The notes: generated by a model not told the origin, from the letters alone. Positions 1 to 8,852 are shown, numbered from the stretch's first letter. The stretch is DNA of 64,000 nt from Sunxiuqinia indica (GCF_009847015.1 NZ_WVEM01000002.1:62001-126000), one strand, 5' to 3'. Translations and numbers: made by a program.

Positions 1-688
1 TATAGCCATGCCACATGCTGTAAATGAACAGAATAAGCGCGCCAATTAACGCTCCATATACCACGTAACGATTCATTTCCCATTGTTTTACTGCAATAGC
101 AATGAGTGCCCACACTCCAACGAGTGCTGCCTCCCTCAAATTCCGATAATAAATGAGTAAGACATAAATGGATGTCGCAACTGCAATCATCAGCAGTGCC
201 CAGTATGTTTCGGGTATCGAACCGCCCCTCCAGCCGATACTCACCAGCCAGGCTGAAAAATTTGCTACGGTAGCTACAACAATCCATCCTAAGTAGATGC
301 AAACCGGCCACCAAACAAAAAAGATGATGCGTACCGGAGCATCCCATGTTTCGAGCCGTAACCGCAGTGTCATGACAATTAATGAAAAAAGCAATACCAG
401 CATGAGCAGCATTGAAAACTCAAGTTGTAAATGTGTCCACGCATAAATCCAGAGCCCGTTAGCTACATTCGATAAGGCAAACCAGAACCCGGTTTGAGTC
501 AAAGCTTCATCCTGTTTGTGTTTGAACCATGCATACCATTGATACGCTACAAAAGCAATCAATAGCAGATAAATGACTCCCCAAATGGCGAAAGCATAAC
601 CGGCCGGAGTAAACAGGTTTTCAAATTTGGCACTCACTTCTCCTACCGTCATACCATTTATGGCACCCGTTCCGGATAAATAGTTCAT
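1..688 (-). CDS. TspO/MBR-like tryptophan-rich membrane protein, partial, with frameshifted N-terminus
   Basis: The gene runs off the left edge, so its C-terminus is not in the window. The visible product has several hydrophobic helices rich in Trp and Tyr and carries 'LFTPAGYAFAIWGVIYLLL', the signature stretch of the TspO/tryptophan-rich sensory family of Bacteroidota (membrane proteins that bind tetrapyrroles in known homologues). The only in-frame ATG is at 688 and gives MNYLSGTGAING. A better family N-terminus starts at the ATG at 744 (MKQLLYLF), but that frame stops after eight codons at a run of six T (minus strand). One extra T restores a continuous reading frame into NSLTLLFALTMNYL, adding the missing first helix. 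This is either a homopolymer sequencing error, a true inactivating mutation, or slippage. Family assignment is fairly secure; function in this organism is unknown. Confidence 0.7.
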   Translation of the reverse strand, partial: MNYLSGTGAINGMTVGEVSAKFENLFTPAGYAFAIWGVIYLLLIAFVAYQWYAWFKHKQDEALTQTGFWFALSNVANGLWIYAWTHLQLEFSMLLMLVLLFSLIVMTLRLRLETWDAPVRIIFFVWWPVCIYLGWIVVATVANFSAWLVSIGWRGGSIPETYWALLMIAVATSIYVLLIYYRNLREAALVGVWALIAIAVKQWEMNRYVVYGALIGALILFIYSMWHGY

Positions 689-1101
689 GGTTAAGGCAAA
701 AAGAAGTGTCAGGCTGTTTAAAAAAAGATAAAGCAGTTGTTTCATGACTAAGTATTATTTGCTCAGGATAGATAATGTGTAAAACATCTGTTTAAGCTTA
801 AGGTTTACCAGATTAAAATCAGGGCGAGCTATCAGCCTTTCGACAGACAGAGGGGCGGAAATTATTACAATGGGTAGTCGAATTCGCCAATCGGAAGTCT
901 CCTCTACATTTCTGGTTGAACATCCACAAACCCTCTTCTTCTTCAGAATGGCCCCTGGTCGGTATTGTTTTGAATGAAATAAATTATAGTCAACAGTGTC
1001 ACTTGCCTCCCAAAATTACTAACTTGGGACAGTTAAAACTCAGATACACGACTAATGAACCGACGTTTGCGATTCTGATGAATAGGAGTTAAAGCCTCTA
1101 A
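689..1101. other. Intergenic stretch, left part
   Basis: After the lost N-terminal codons of the TspO-like gene (689-744) there is about 360 nt with no recognisable gene, RNA or strong hairpin. Promoters for the leftward TspO-like gene are expected here, but no convincing TAnnTTTG box was found. Confidence 0.4.
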
Positions 1102-1428
1102 TGTAGGAGACGACGATTTGAAAAGTTAGAATTAAGCAGTGCGAGTAATTTAGTGTCATGTTTCGAGTCTTTAACAATTTGTGATAGAAGCGAAATCGAA
1201 AATATCAAATAGGTCCGTGACCTTATGACCGCAAAAGGTGAGAAAAATAAAATAATGATAGAATTAAAAAAGATAAAACCGAACGCATAATACAGTTCCT
1301 ATTTCAGAGTGGGATTGGTGCGGTTCGTAACTACAGACTCGCATTACTATTTAGTCCAGACGGACATGAGGGCGCTCCGAAATCAGCTACAGCAGGATGT
1401 CTCAGCGTTTTACTCTATTGAAGAATAA
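1102..1428 (+). pseudogene. Possible decayed ORF upstream of the oxidoreductase
   Basis: One reading frame reads like protein across this stretch but has two internal stop codons (TAG after 'EIENIK' and TAA after 'KIKPNA') and ends with 'QLQQDVSAFYSIEE' 11 nt before the ATG of the next gene. It has no start codon with a clear leader. No family is recognised; a transcriptional regulator of the neighbouring oxidoreductase would be a usual neighbour, but nothing in the sequence proves this. It may equally be chance. Confidence 0.2.
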
Positions 1429-1439
1429 AAAAATAAAAC

Positions 1440-2429
1440 ATGAAAGCCTCAATACGCAGAAGTTATTGTTCTCCAAGTCGAATAAGAATTGAAGAGGTTG
1501 AAAAACCAATTCCAAAAGACGATGAAGTGTTAATTCGGGTTTATACTACAACGGTTAACAGGACAGATTGTGCCAACCTTACGGCAAAACCACTTATCAT
1601 GAGATTTGTCTTAGGACTATTTAAACCACGTAAAATTATTTTAGGGACCGACTTCGCTGGTGAAGTAGTAGCAATTGGCCAAAATGTGAAGGCACTTACT
1701 ATTGGAGATCGGGTATTTGGCTTTAATGATACGGGGGCTGAATCTCAGGCTGAATATACAACGACAACAAAGGATCATGTTTTCTCAATCCCTGAAAACA
1801 TTGATTTTAAACAGGCGGCCGCTGGTTTGGAAGGGGCTCATTATGCATACTCTTTCATACATAAAGTAACGATCAAGTCCGGACAAAATATGCTAATAAA
1901 TGGTGCAACTGGTGCTATTGGTTCTGCTCTTCTGCAATTTGCTCGGCAATATGATATCACGATAACTGCTACTTGTAGTACGAAAAATATTGAGCTAGTC
2001 AAATCTTTAGGTGCCGACAAAATTTTTGATTATACCAAAGAAGATTTTACGAGTGATAACGATAAATACGACTTTGTTTTTGATACCGTTGGTAAAAGCA
2101 CATTTGGGAAGTGTAAATCAATATTGAAAGAAAAAGGTATTTATATTTCGTCTGAGCTGGGTCCCTATTCCCAAAATGTTTTCTATCCGCTCTTAACTTC
2201 AATGTCTGGTAAAAAAGTAATTTTCCCTATTCCTTGCAACAAGCAGAAAACAATACCATATATCAGTCATCTTTTGGCGACAGGGAAATTCAAACCCGTT
2301 ATTGATCGGGAATATTTAATCGAAGATATATCCGAAGCTTATGAGTATGTGATTAAAGGGCTTAAAACAGGTAACGTTTTACTTAACGTTATAAAAAACC
2401 ATCATGCAACGAGTAAGCTTACTAATTGA
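1440..2429 (+). CDS. NAD(P)-dependent alcohol dehydrogenase / quinone-oxidoreductase-like (MDR superfamily)
   Basis: The 329-residue protein has the medium-chain dehydrogenase/reductase plan: a GroES-like N-terminal half with 'GTDFAGEVVAIG' near residue 70, and a Rossmann half with the dinucleotide motif 'NGATGAIGSALLQFA' near residue 154. The structural-zinc cysteine cluster of classical alcohol dehydrogenases is absent, which matches the zinc-free quinone oxidoreductase branch. A cytosolic NAD(P)H-dependent reduction of a quinone, enone or similar electrophile is expected from the family; the substrate cannot be read from sequence. The ATG at 1440 gives a family-like N-terminus (MKASIRRSYCSPSRIRIEEVEKP). 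The gene stands alone, with no close upstream partner on the same strand. Confidence 0.85.
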   Translation: MKASIRRSYCSPSRIRIEEVEKPIPKDDEVLIRVYTTTVNRTDCANLTAKPLIMRFVLGLFKPRKIILGTDFAGEVVAIGQNVKALTIGDRVFGFNDTGAESQAEYTTTTKDHVFSIPENIDFKQAAAGLEGAHYAYSFIHKVTIKSGQNMLINGATGAIGSALLQFARQYDITITATCSTKNIELVKSLGADKIFDYTKEDFTSDNDKYDFVFDTVGKSTFGKCKSILKEKGIYISSELGPYSQNVFYPLLTSMSGKKVIFPIPCNKQKTIPYISHLLATGKFKPVIDREYLIEDISEAYEYVIKGLKTGNVLLNVIKNHHATSKLTN

Positions 2430-2582
2430 CGCATAATTTGCAACTGAAACTGCACGAACTTAAAATGGGAAAAATAAACGATGAGAAACACATGAAGCGA
2501 GCATGTAAAGGCCATCACACACAGGAGAATCATTATAAGCGAGTTCCATCGAATACCGTTGAAAATTTTAAATTATAATGAG

Positions 2583-4439
2583 ATGAAGATCTATCGCGAT
2601 AATATAAAAACATACGATGTCAAGCTGCTTAAACTAAGTAAGCTGTTGAAACGTATTTCATTTCTTCGGTTATTTGTTTTTGTCATTTCAAGTATCATTC
2701 TGATCTACTTGTTTAGTTCAAATTTATTAACCCCGGTTCTGTTTGTTTTTCCACTATTGATCGTATGTTTTGGTGCTGCAATCAAGTATTACAACAAAAT
2801 AGCTTACCTGAAAAAGCATACTGCTTACCTGAAAAGTATAAATGAATCCGAAATTTTAAGAGAAACATCTCATCTGGAAGAATTTGATACCGGAGATCAG
2901 TTTATCAATCCAAATCATCCTTATACCTCTGATTTAGATATTTTTGGACAGCATTCCATTTTTCAATTGCTCAACAGAACAACGACGGAGTCGGGTATGA
3001 TTTTGTTATCAGAATGGCTGTCGGAACCTGCACCTAATCGTGAAATACACGACCGACAAAATGCCATCAAAGAATTAGCTCAAAAATTGGATTGGAGGCA
3101 GGATTTTCAGGCGTCAGGCATGCACTTTCAGAATAAAAAAAGTGATTATTATAGATTGTTAAATTGGGTAGAAGCACCTGTCGTTTTATTAAAATATCGA
3201 CGAATCTATCTGGCAGCAGCCATAATCCTTTCGGGTCTATCGTTTCTCACCTTATATTTCTACCTGCCTTATGTGAGTTCATCAAGCTGGTTTATTTATT
3301 TGCTCCCTTTTATTACTGTTTTATTTATTATCAACAGAATTTTAAAAAAAGTAAGACCCATAGCCGATGATATTGTTGAAACATCAACAGAGAATATTAA
3401 CACGTTAAGAGGTTATCAGACATTGATCAATAAAATTGAAGGGGAGAGTTTCCAGTCGAAAAAATTAGAACAACTAAAATCATTGCTAAGTAAAAATAAG
3501 TATTCAGCATTCAAAGAAATTAAAAAGCTGTGCAAATTATTAGACTTTTCTCAGCAAAGAGGTGTAAATAAGATCAAGATGCCAATAAAAGGCAATTATT
3601 TTTATTCTATATTAAATAGTTTCCTGCTAATCGATATTTACGTGATTATAAGCGTAGAAAAATGGAAAACAAAAAATAAGGCGTATTTGAAAGCATGGGC
3701 TGAAGCTGTTAGTGAGTTTGAGGTGATCAGTAGCCTTGCAGGTTATTGCTATTCAAATCCGTCCTATACATTTCCGGAGATAACAGAAAAGGACAATTAC
3801 GTACATTTTGAGTCGTTGGGGCATCCCTTAATCAATTCGACTAAACGGGTGTGTAATGATTTTCACTCCGAGGGACAAGGTGATGTTGTTTTGATTACCG
3901 GTTCGAATATGGGAGGGAAAAGCACTTTTTTAAGAACTGTGGGCGTAAACCTGGTTTTAGCATTAGCCGGTGCCCCTTGTTGTGCAAAAAATGGGCAGGT
4001 TTCGAACCTGAAGTTATATACGAGTATGAGAACCCAGGATAATTTAAAGGAAGGAATCTCTTCTTTTTATGCCGAATTAAGCAGAATTGAAAAGATGCTG
4101 AAACTGATCGAAAGCAATCAGAATACGTTTTTTCTTTTAGACGAGATGTTTAAAGGCACAAACTCCGAAGATAGACATAAAGGAGGTTTTTCATTGATTA
4201 ATCAATTGAGTGAGCTCAAAACATCAGGAATTATTGCAACACACGACATTGAACTGGCAAAACTATCGGGGAATAAAAAGCTGGTTGCAAATTATAGCTT
4301 CAACAGTGAAATTATAAATGATTCTATGATTTTTAGTTATGAAATTCGCCCGGGTATATGTAATGATTTTAATGCGAGTGAACTCATGAAAAAGAGCGGA
4401 ATTCGAATTATGGAGACTGTTTCAGCTGAACCGAATTAA
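2583..4439 (+). CDS. MutS-like ATPase with N-terminal membrane segments
   Basis: The C-terminal third is a MutS-family ATPase domain: Walker A 'GSNMGGKSTFLRTVG' near residue 440, then 'DNLKEGISSFYAELSRIEKM' and Walker B 'FFLLDEMFKGTNSEDRH' near 519, with 'ATHD' after it. The mismatch-recognition domain I of true MutS is missing, and two hydrophobic hairpins lie at about residues 26-60 and 205-250. This is the Bacteroidota family of membrane-anchored MutS-like proteins, about 600 residues long, of unproven function; it should not be read as the mismatch-repair MutS. An upstream TTG (2559) extends the frame by eight residues; ATG 2583 is preferred because MKIYRDNIKTY aligns better with the family start as remembered. 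Confidence 0.85.
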   Translation: MKIYRDNIKTYDVKLLKLSKLLKRISFLRLFVFVISSIILIYLFSSNLLTPVLFVFPLLIVCFGAAIKYYNKIAYLKKHTAYLKSINESEILRETSHLEEFDTGDQFINPNHPYTSDLDIFGQHSIFQLLNRTTTESGMILLSEWLSEPAPNREIHDRQNAIKELAQKLDWRQDFQASGMHFQNKKSDYYRLLNWVEAPVVLLKYRRIYLAAAIILSGLSFLTLYFYLPYVSSSSWFIYLLPFITVLFIINRILKKVRPIADDIVETSTENINTLRGYQTLINKIEGESFQSKKLEQLKSLLSKNKYSAFKEIKKLCKLLDFSQQRGVNKIKMPIKGNYFYSILNSFLLIDIYVIISVEKWKTKNKAYLKAWAEAVSEFEVISSLAGYCYSNPSYTFPEITEKDNYVHFESLGHPLINSTKRVCNDFHSEGQGDVVLITGSNMGGKSTFLRTVGVNLVLALAGAPCCAKNGQVSNLKLYTSMRTQDNLKEGISSFYAELSRIEKMLKLIESNQNTFFLLDEMFKGTNSEDRHKGGFSLINQLSELKTSGIIATHDIELAKLSGNKKLVANYSFNSEIINDSMIFSYEIRPGICNDFNASELMKKSGIRIMETVSAEPN

Positions 4440-4514
4440 TGGAATCGCAATTGGACGTCATTTTATCTTCTTGTTGGGATTGAGCAGTTTGAATAACAAC
4501 ATTACTTAAATTCG

Positions 4515-4533
4515 CCTGATAGAAAATATCAGG
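4515..4533. other. Small perfect hairpin upstream of the methyltransferase gene
   Basis: CCTGATA and TATCAGG are separated by a GAAAA loop, ending 10 nt before the ATG at 4544. There is no T-run, so it is not a terminator. A hairpin in this place could affect ribosome loading or be an operator, but there is only one copy. Confidence 0.35.
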
Positions 4534-4543
4534 GACAAAGCAC

Positions 4544-5488
4544 ATGCAGAAAAACACACATCTATACGCCTTTACCTACGATAATACGGAAAGTGAGTTA
4601 TGTAAGCTCGAATCGAGATCAATTTTTGGTAAGGAAGAAAAGAACAAACTACTTTTTTCCGAGATAAAAGCAGAGCCTTCAACCAGTGCATTCATTAAAG
4701 CAAGACTTGATATTATTTTGTTTTCTGATGATTATTCGACGCTAATCAATCAGATCAAGAAAGAACGTATATGCATTGAAGGGTTTAAAGTAGAGTATTT
4801 AGTGTTGGATAGTGACCCGACGGAGTATGCCGAGAGGCTTAAAAAGTTAAAAGATATTGGCTATAGCATTGAGGGCAACCCGGATTACTATTGCCCAACA
4901 ATAACGTATGCTTTATGCTATTACGATGGGGGTTGGTACTTTGGCGTTTTGATTAAAGATCGTTTTGCGTGGTACAAGCACAAGGAAAAACCACGTTCAT
5001 ACAGTAACTCAATCAGTATAAATATTGCCAAAGCTCTTGTTAATATTGCAGCAAAGGCAGACCAACAAAATAAGCTACTCGATGCATGTTGTGGCGTTGG
5101 TACAATCATGTTAGAAGCCTGTTTTGCAGGAAATAGCATTGAAGGTTGCGACATTAACTGGAAGGTGTGCCGCGACGCCCGGGTAAATCTTGCTCATTTC
5201 AACTATACAGCAACGGTATATCGCTCTGATATAAAAGACATCAGTAAAAAGTATGATGCTGCTATTATCGACCTGCCATACAATTTACTGAGCTGTGCAA
5301 CCGATCATGATGTCATTCACATTATTGAGTCGACAGCAAAAATCACAAATCGACTTGTTATTGTATCGACCTCGGACATTACAAGCCCAATCAGCAACGC
5401 CGGATTCAGCATATCGGATCATTGTCGTGTTCGAAAAAGAGGAAAGGCAAATTTTGCCAGACGAATATGGGTTTGTGAAAAGGATTGA
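4544..5488 (+). CDS. TRM11/UPF0020-type SAM-dependent RNA methyltransferase
   Basis: The 314-residue protein has a class I methyltransferase fold in its C-terminal half. The SAM-binding motif I is 'LLDACCGVGT' (178-187), followed by 'IEGCDIN' (motif II acidic residue) and the catalytic motif IV 'DLPYNL' (243-248), a variant of the D/N-PP-Y loop used by enzymes that methylate exocyclic amino groups. This arrangement is that of TRM11-family tRNA guanosine-N2 methyltransferases. The N-terminal half is divergent and may hold a degenerate substrate-binding region. A tRNA or other RNA base is the likely substrate, from the family rather than from direct evidence. It follows the MutS-like gene by 104 nt on the same strand. 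Confidence 0.75.
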   Translation: MQKNTHLYAFTYDNTESELCKLESRSIFGKEEKNKLLFSEIKAEPSTSAFIKARLDIILFSDDYSTLINQIKKERICIEGFKVEYLVLDSDPTEYAERLKKLKDIGYSIEGNPDYYCPTITYALCYYDGGWYFGVLIKDRFAWYKHKEKPRSYSNSISINIAKALVNIAAKADQQNKLLDACCGVGTIMLEACFAGNSIEGCDINWKVCRDARVNLAHFNYTATVYRSDIKDISKKYDAAIIDLPYNLLSCATDHDVIHIIESTAKITNRLVIVSTSDITSPISNAGFSISDHCRVRKRGKANFARRIWVCEKD

Positions 5489-5810
5489 TAGTGGGAGGAA
5501 GCCCTGCTCATCAGGGTATACAAATTGGCACTAGCGGGAGAACAAAAATAACTGTGACACGACACAATGATAAAAGAGCAAATCCCGGACACAAACGCAA
5601 GCTAGTCCAAAGCGGAGACGTGATAAATTGTGGTGGCTTTAGCCCGATCAAGCTTCATTTGTCGTGTAAGTTTTTCTAGAAAATGGGCGGTCATAACATG
5701 AGTGCTAACACAAACTTTTGGGTTTCATTTAGTCGTCAATATTCATCCAAAGAAATTTTCTGTGAAAAGTAGGAGCTCAGGAAAGTCAAAAATGGCAACT
5801 TCCTTTTTAA
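5489..5810. other. Intergenic stretch between convergent genes
   Basis: About 320 nt separate the methyltransferase and hflX, which point towards each other. Short open frames here have no family features. No strong terminator hairpin with T-run was recognised. Confidence 0.5.
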
Positions 5811-7022
5811 TCATTCCTGAGGTTTTGTCCAGTCCATATCGTACAGAAAATCATTGTATGGGAATCGGGTTACATGAATTTTTTTGACTTCTTCATAAAG
5901 GGTCTTCTTAAATTCATCAACATTTTCTTTTTCAGTGGCAGAAATAAAAAGAGAAGGCGTGTTATTTTTGCCGATCCATGTATTTTTTAATTCTTCCAGC
6001 GAATAGTTCTCTTGTGTTTTTGGACTTAAATCATCGTCATCTTTTTGTACATATTCAAATGCGTCAATTTTATTGAACACATAGATGGTTGGCTTTTCTC
6101 CTGTTTCAATCTCTGACAGGGTTTCGGTTACGGTGTTGATTTGCTCTTCAAAACCCGGGTGTGAGATATCGACCACATGAACCAAAATGTCGGCTTCGCG
6201 CACCTCGTCAAGTGTTGATTTAAATGACTCGACCAAACCATGAGGCAGTTTCCGGATAAACCCAACAGTGTCGGCCAATAAGAAGGGGAGGTTGCCAACA
6301 ACCATTTTCCGAACGGTCGTGTCAAGTGTTGCAAAAAGCTTGTTTTCGGCGAATACTTCTGATTTTGCCAGCATGTTCATGATGGTTGATTTACCAACAT
6401 TGGTGTAACCAACGAGGGCAACACGAACCAATTTTCCACGGTTTTTCCGTTGTGTGGCTTTTTGCTTGTCGATCTTTTTAAGCTGAACTTTTAGTCGGGC
6501 AATTTTATCTAAAATAATCCGGCGGTCGGTCTCAATCTGTGTTTCTCCGGGACCCCGCATTCCAATACCACCTCGCTGCCGCTCCAGGTGAGTCCACATT
6601 CGGGTTAACCGTGGAAGCATGTATTGGTATTGCGCTAGTTCAACCTGAGTTTTGGCATGGGCTGTTTGCGCACGCTTGGCGAAAATATCTAAAATCAGAT
6701 TTGTCCGGTCGAGTACTTTGGATTCCAGTTGTCGTTCGATGTTCCGGAGTTGGGTTGGACTTAGTTCATCGTCAAAAATAACCGTGTCAATTTCATGAAC
6801 CTTCATGTAGTTATGAATCTCCTGTAGCTTGCCTGATCCTACAAATGTAGCATGATTGGGAACATCCAATCGCTGGAAAAACTGTTTTTTGACTTTCGCT
6901 CCCGCTGTATCAGCCAAAAATTCCAACTCGTCCAAATATTCCTGAGCTTGTCTTTCGTCTTGTTCCTTGTTTATCAGTCCAACTAATACGGCAGTTTCTT
7001 GTACTTTCTCGGTTTCAATCAT
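5811..7022 (-). CDS. hflX: GTPase HflX
   Basis: HflX is a ribosome-associated GTPase that splits or rescues stalled ribosomes under stress in studied bacteria. The N-terminal HflX domain has 'FFQRLDVPNHATFVGSGKLQ' (48-67) and the glycine-rich 'ERQRGGIGMRGPGETQIETD' (147-166), which is diagnostic. The G domain follows: G1 'GYTNVGKST' (205-213), G3 'LADTVGFI' and G4 'NKID'. At 403 residues it is of usual length. The ATG at 7022 gives a short leader before the conserved 'AVLVGL'. It lies downstream of a terminator that ends the tonB pair, so it probably has its own promoter in the 80-nt gap or depends on readthrough. Confidence 0.95.
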   Translation of the reverse strand: MIETEKVQETAVLVGLINKEQDERQAQEYLDELEFLADTAGAKVKKQFFQRLDVPNHATFVGSGKLQEIHNYMKVHEIDTVIFDDELSPTQLRNIERQLESKVLDRTNLILDIFAKRAQTAHAKTQVELAQYQYMLPRLTRMWTHLERQRGGIGMRGPGETQIETDRRIILDKIARLKVQLKKIDKQKATQRKNRGKLVRVALVGYTNVGKSTIMNMLAKSEVFAENKLFATLDTTVRKMVVGNLPFLLADTVGFIRKLPHGLVESFKSTLDEVREADILVHVVDISHPGFEEQINTVTETLSEIETGEKPTIYVFNKIDAFEYVQKDDDDLSPKTQENYSLEELKNTWIGKNNTPSLFISATEKENVDEFKKTLYEEVKKIHVTRFPYNDFLYDMDWTKPQE

Positions 7023-7048
7023 TCAAATAATTTCAAAGTTTGTTTCAT

Positions 7049-7090
7049 AAAAAAACCTGGCCCCGAAAAAACGGAACCAGGATTTTTTTT
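7049..7090 (-). terminator. Rho-independent terminator after the tonB pair
   Basis: On the minus strand CCTGG and CCAGG arms with inner CCG/CGG pairs enclose a T-rich loop and are followed by seven T. It lies 14 nt past the stop of the 7104-7787 gene and before hflX. Confidence 0.75.
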
Positions 7091-7103
7091 ATTGTTTAAA
7101 TCT

Positions 7104-7787
7104 TTATTGTAATACAAAGTTGATAGGAACCGTATAAGAAACTCTTACTGGTTTTCCTCTTTGTTTTCCGGGTTTCCATTTAGGAAGACTGTTTACCACA
7201 CGAAGTGCTTCTTTGTCAAGTGATGCATCAACACCACGAGCGATCCGCGCATTGGTGATACTTCCGTCCTTATCTACAACGAAGTTAACGTAAACTTTTC
7301 CCTGAATACCGTTTTCCTGAGCAATTACAGGATATTTTACAGCATTGGCAATGAATTTACGAAGAGCTAATTCTCCACCAGGAAATTCAGGCATATCTTC
7401 TACGATAAAGAATACCTGACCTTCGTCAACTTCCTCTTCTTCTTGAATAACGGGCGCAACGTCGATCACTGTTTCGTCATCCGCTTCGGTGTCTTGAATC
7501 TCAAGTTCGTCTTCGATTTCAACATCATCCTCCACGATATTTAACACCTCAACAACTTTTGGTGGTGGTGGTGGTGGTGGTGGTTTTACTTCTTCTTGAC
7601 GGGTAATTGGGATAATCTCATCCTCCACCTCTTGCTCTGCAACAGATCCTAAAGAAGAAGCTTGTTCTACTCTGGAAGTCCATTCGAAAGCTAGTAAGCA
7701 AAGACCTAGAGACACCACTAACCCTATCTGAACAAAAATATTTCTTTTGCTCTCAAGATCGGCTTTTGGTGATTTCTTTGGTTCCAT
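7104..7787 (-). CDS. Energy transducer TonB, paralogue 1 (proline-rich linker)
   Basis: TonB couples the inner-membrane proton gradient (through ExbB/ExbD) to TonB-dependent outer-membrane receptors. The 227-residue protein has a short cytoplasmic head, one membrane helix near residues 20-36, a periplasmic linker and a C-terminal TonB domain. The linker holds eight prolines in a row after 'EEVK' and then a very acidic segment. The C-terminal part has 'MPEFPGGELALRKFIANAVK', then 'GIQGKVYVNFVVDKDG' and ends 'YTVPINFVLQ', the Bacteroidota TonB pattern. It is a tandem duplicate of 7923-8606: same length, same head sequence (KKSxxADLESKR) and same C-terminus, but a different linker. No exbB/exbD lies nearby. 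Confidence 0.9.
   Translation of the reverse strand: MEPKKSPKADLESKRNIFVQIGLVVSLGLCLLAFEWTSRVEQASSLGSVAEQEVEDEIIPITRQEEVKPPPPPPPPKVVEVLNIVEDDVEIEDELEIQDTEADDETVIDVAPVIQEEEEVDEGQVFFIVEDMPEFPGGELALRKFIANAVKYPVIAQENGIQGKVYVNFVVDKDGSITNARIARGVDASLDKEALRVVNSLPKWKPGKQRGKPVRVSYTVPINFVLQ
7561..7585. repeat. (CCA)8 triplet microsatellite in tonB paralogue 1
   Basis: Eight consecutive GGT units on the plus strand encode the eight-proline run of the TonB linker. All codons are identical (CCA). Slippage would change the length in whole residues without a frameshift. Confidence 0.9.
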
Positions 7788-7922
7788 AATTCAGTTTTAG
7801 AAGTTGTTTCTATTTTTCAGATACTAGTTTTTCTCGATATTGAGGGGCTAAAGATAAAAAATAATCTTCAAAATCAAGAGTTGAAAAAATTAAAATTTTA
7901 TCCTTTGTGTTCGTCGGACATT

Positions 7923-8606
7923 TTATTGTAATACAAAATTGATCGGCACATTGTAGGAAACCCTTACTGCATGTCCGCCCTGTTTTCCGGGGCTCCATCT
8001 TGGCATTTTATTGACAACCCTGAGTGCTTCTCTGTCCAGCGAAGAATCGACACCCCGAATGATGCGGGCATCGCTGACTTGCCCATCAGCATTAACAACA
8101 AAATTGACAAATACTCGTCCCTGAATTCCAGTTTCCTGAGCCACCGACGGATAGTCAACCGTATTGGCGATAAACTTCAAAAGAGCTTTCATTCCACCGG
8201 GAAATTCGGGCATTTCATCAGGTATTAGCACAATTTCTTCCTTGTCGTATGTGTCATTATCGTTTGCGAAATCTTGTAATGCATCAACGTCAATTCCTTG
8301 GTCGGTTACTTCGGTGTCAAAAATATCCAGATCATCATCATCCAGCTCTGTGTCATTATCGACCAGCTGAAATAATTCAACTGTTTTTATCGGAGGCGCG
8401 AGTTCCTTTTTCTCTGGTTTAGTTAGGGGAATAATAATATCAGTAGGGGAGTCCCAGTTAACAGATCCAACATCGTCGGCTTTTTGTACTGGTGTTTTCC
8501 AACTAAAAGCCAGTAAGGTAAAACCGAGTGAGAGTACTAATCCAAGCGAGAGGAATAATGAGCGTTTACTTTCTAAATCGGCGTTCTTAGATTTTTTTGT
8601 TCCCAT
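7923..8606 (-). CDS. Energy transducer TonB, paralogue 2
   Basis: This 227-residue protein has the same layout as its neighbour: head 'MGTKKSKNADLESKRS', one membrane helix near 20-36, an acidic periplasmic linker (rich in D/E, about residues 85-130), and the C-terminal domain with 'MPEFPGGMKALLKFIANTVD', 'GIQGRVFVNFVVNADG' and the end 'YNVPINFVLQ'. It lacks the polyproline run of paralogue 1, so the two probably span the periplasm differently or serve different receptors. The gap to paralogue 1 is 135 nt without a clear terminator, so cotranscription is possible. Confidence 0.9.
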   Translation of the reverse strand: MGTKKSKNADLESKRSLFLSLGLVLSLGFTLLAFSWKTPVQKADDVGSVNWDSPTDIIIPLTKPEKKELAPPIKTVELFQLVDNDTELDDDDLDIFDTEVTDQGIDVDALQDFANDNDTYDKEEIVLIPDEMPEFPGGMKALLKFIANTVDYPSVAQETGIQGRVFVNFVVNADGQVSDARIIRGVDSSLDREALRVVNKMPRWSPGKQGGHAVRVSYNVPINFVLQ

Positions 8607-8708
8607 AACTTCTTGATTTAATTGTTTAAAAATGAATGGCTAATAAGAGTGAGAAAACAAAAACCAAACCAAAAAGAACCAATGGTGATTACGTTTTGAA
8701 AATATTAT

Positions 8709-8716
8709 TATATTTG
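8709..8716 (+). promoter_or_regulatory. Candidate -7 promoter element for tRNA-Ala
   Basis: TATATTTG fits the Bacteroidota -7 consensus TAnnTTTG and lies 14 nt before the mature tRNA 5' end. The -33 TTG element at the normal distance is not clear. Confidence 0.5.
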
Positions 8717-8730
8717 CGGTGCAAAATGAT

Positions 8731-8804
8731 GGGGGATTAGCTCAGTTGGCTAGAGCGTTTGACTGGCAGTCAAGAGGTCATCGGTTCGATTCCGATATTC
8801 TCCA
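8731..8804 (+). tRNA. tRNA-Ala (anticodon GGC)
   Basis: The 74-nt cloverleaf has acceptor GGGGGAT/ATTCTCC with discriminator A, D-arm GCTC/GAGC, anticodon stem TTTGA/TCAAG with loop CTGGCAG (anticodon GGC), and T-arm ATCGG-TTCGATT-CCGAT. The G3:U70 pair, the main identity element of alanine tRNAs, is present. CCA is not fully encoded. Confidence 0.95.
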
Positions 8805-8808
8805 CTGG

Positions 8809-8852
8809 AAATAAAAGAGTTACAGACATGTGTTTGTAGCTCTTTTATTTTA
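8809..8852. terminator. Bidirectional terminator between tRNA-Ala and menE
   Basis: A long stem pairs AAATAAAAGAG plus TACA with TGTA plus CTCTTTTATTT around a 10-nt loop, with A-rich and T-rich flanks on both strands. It ends the tRNA on the plus strand and the menaquinone operon on the minus strand; its right arm touches the menE stop codon at 8850. Confidence 0.75.

Noticed and set aside
2583-4439. Annotation as mismatch-repair MutS
   Set aside because: The mismatch-recognition domain is absent and membrane helices are present; only the ATPase part is shared.
5485-5679. 64-codon open frame after the methyltransferase gene
   Set aside because: No domain, no leader, and it overlaps the end of the real gene; treated as chance.
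7561-7585. (CCA)8 as a phase-variation switch
   Set aside because: A triplet repeat cannot shift the reading frame; it can only change the number of prolines.
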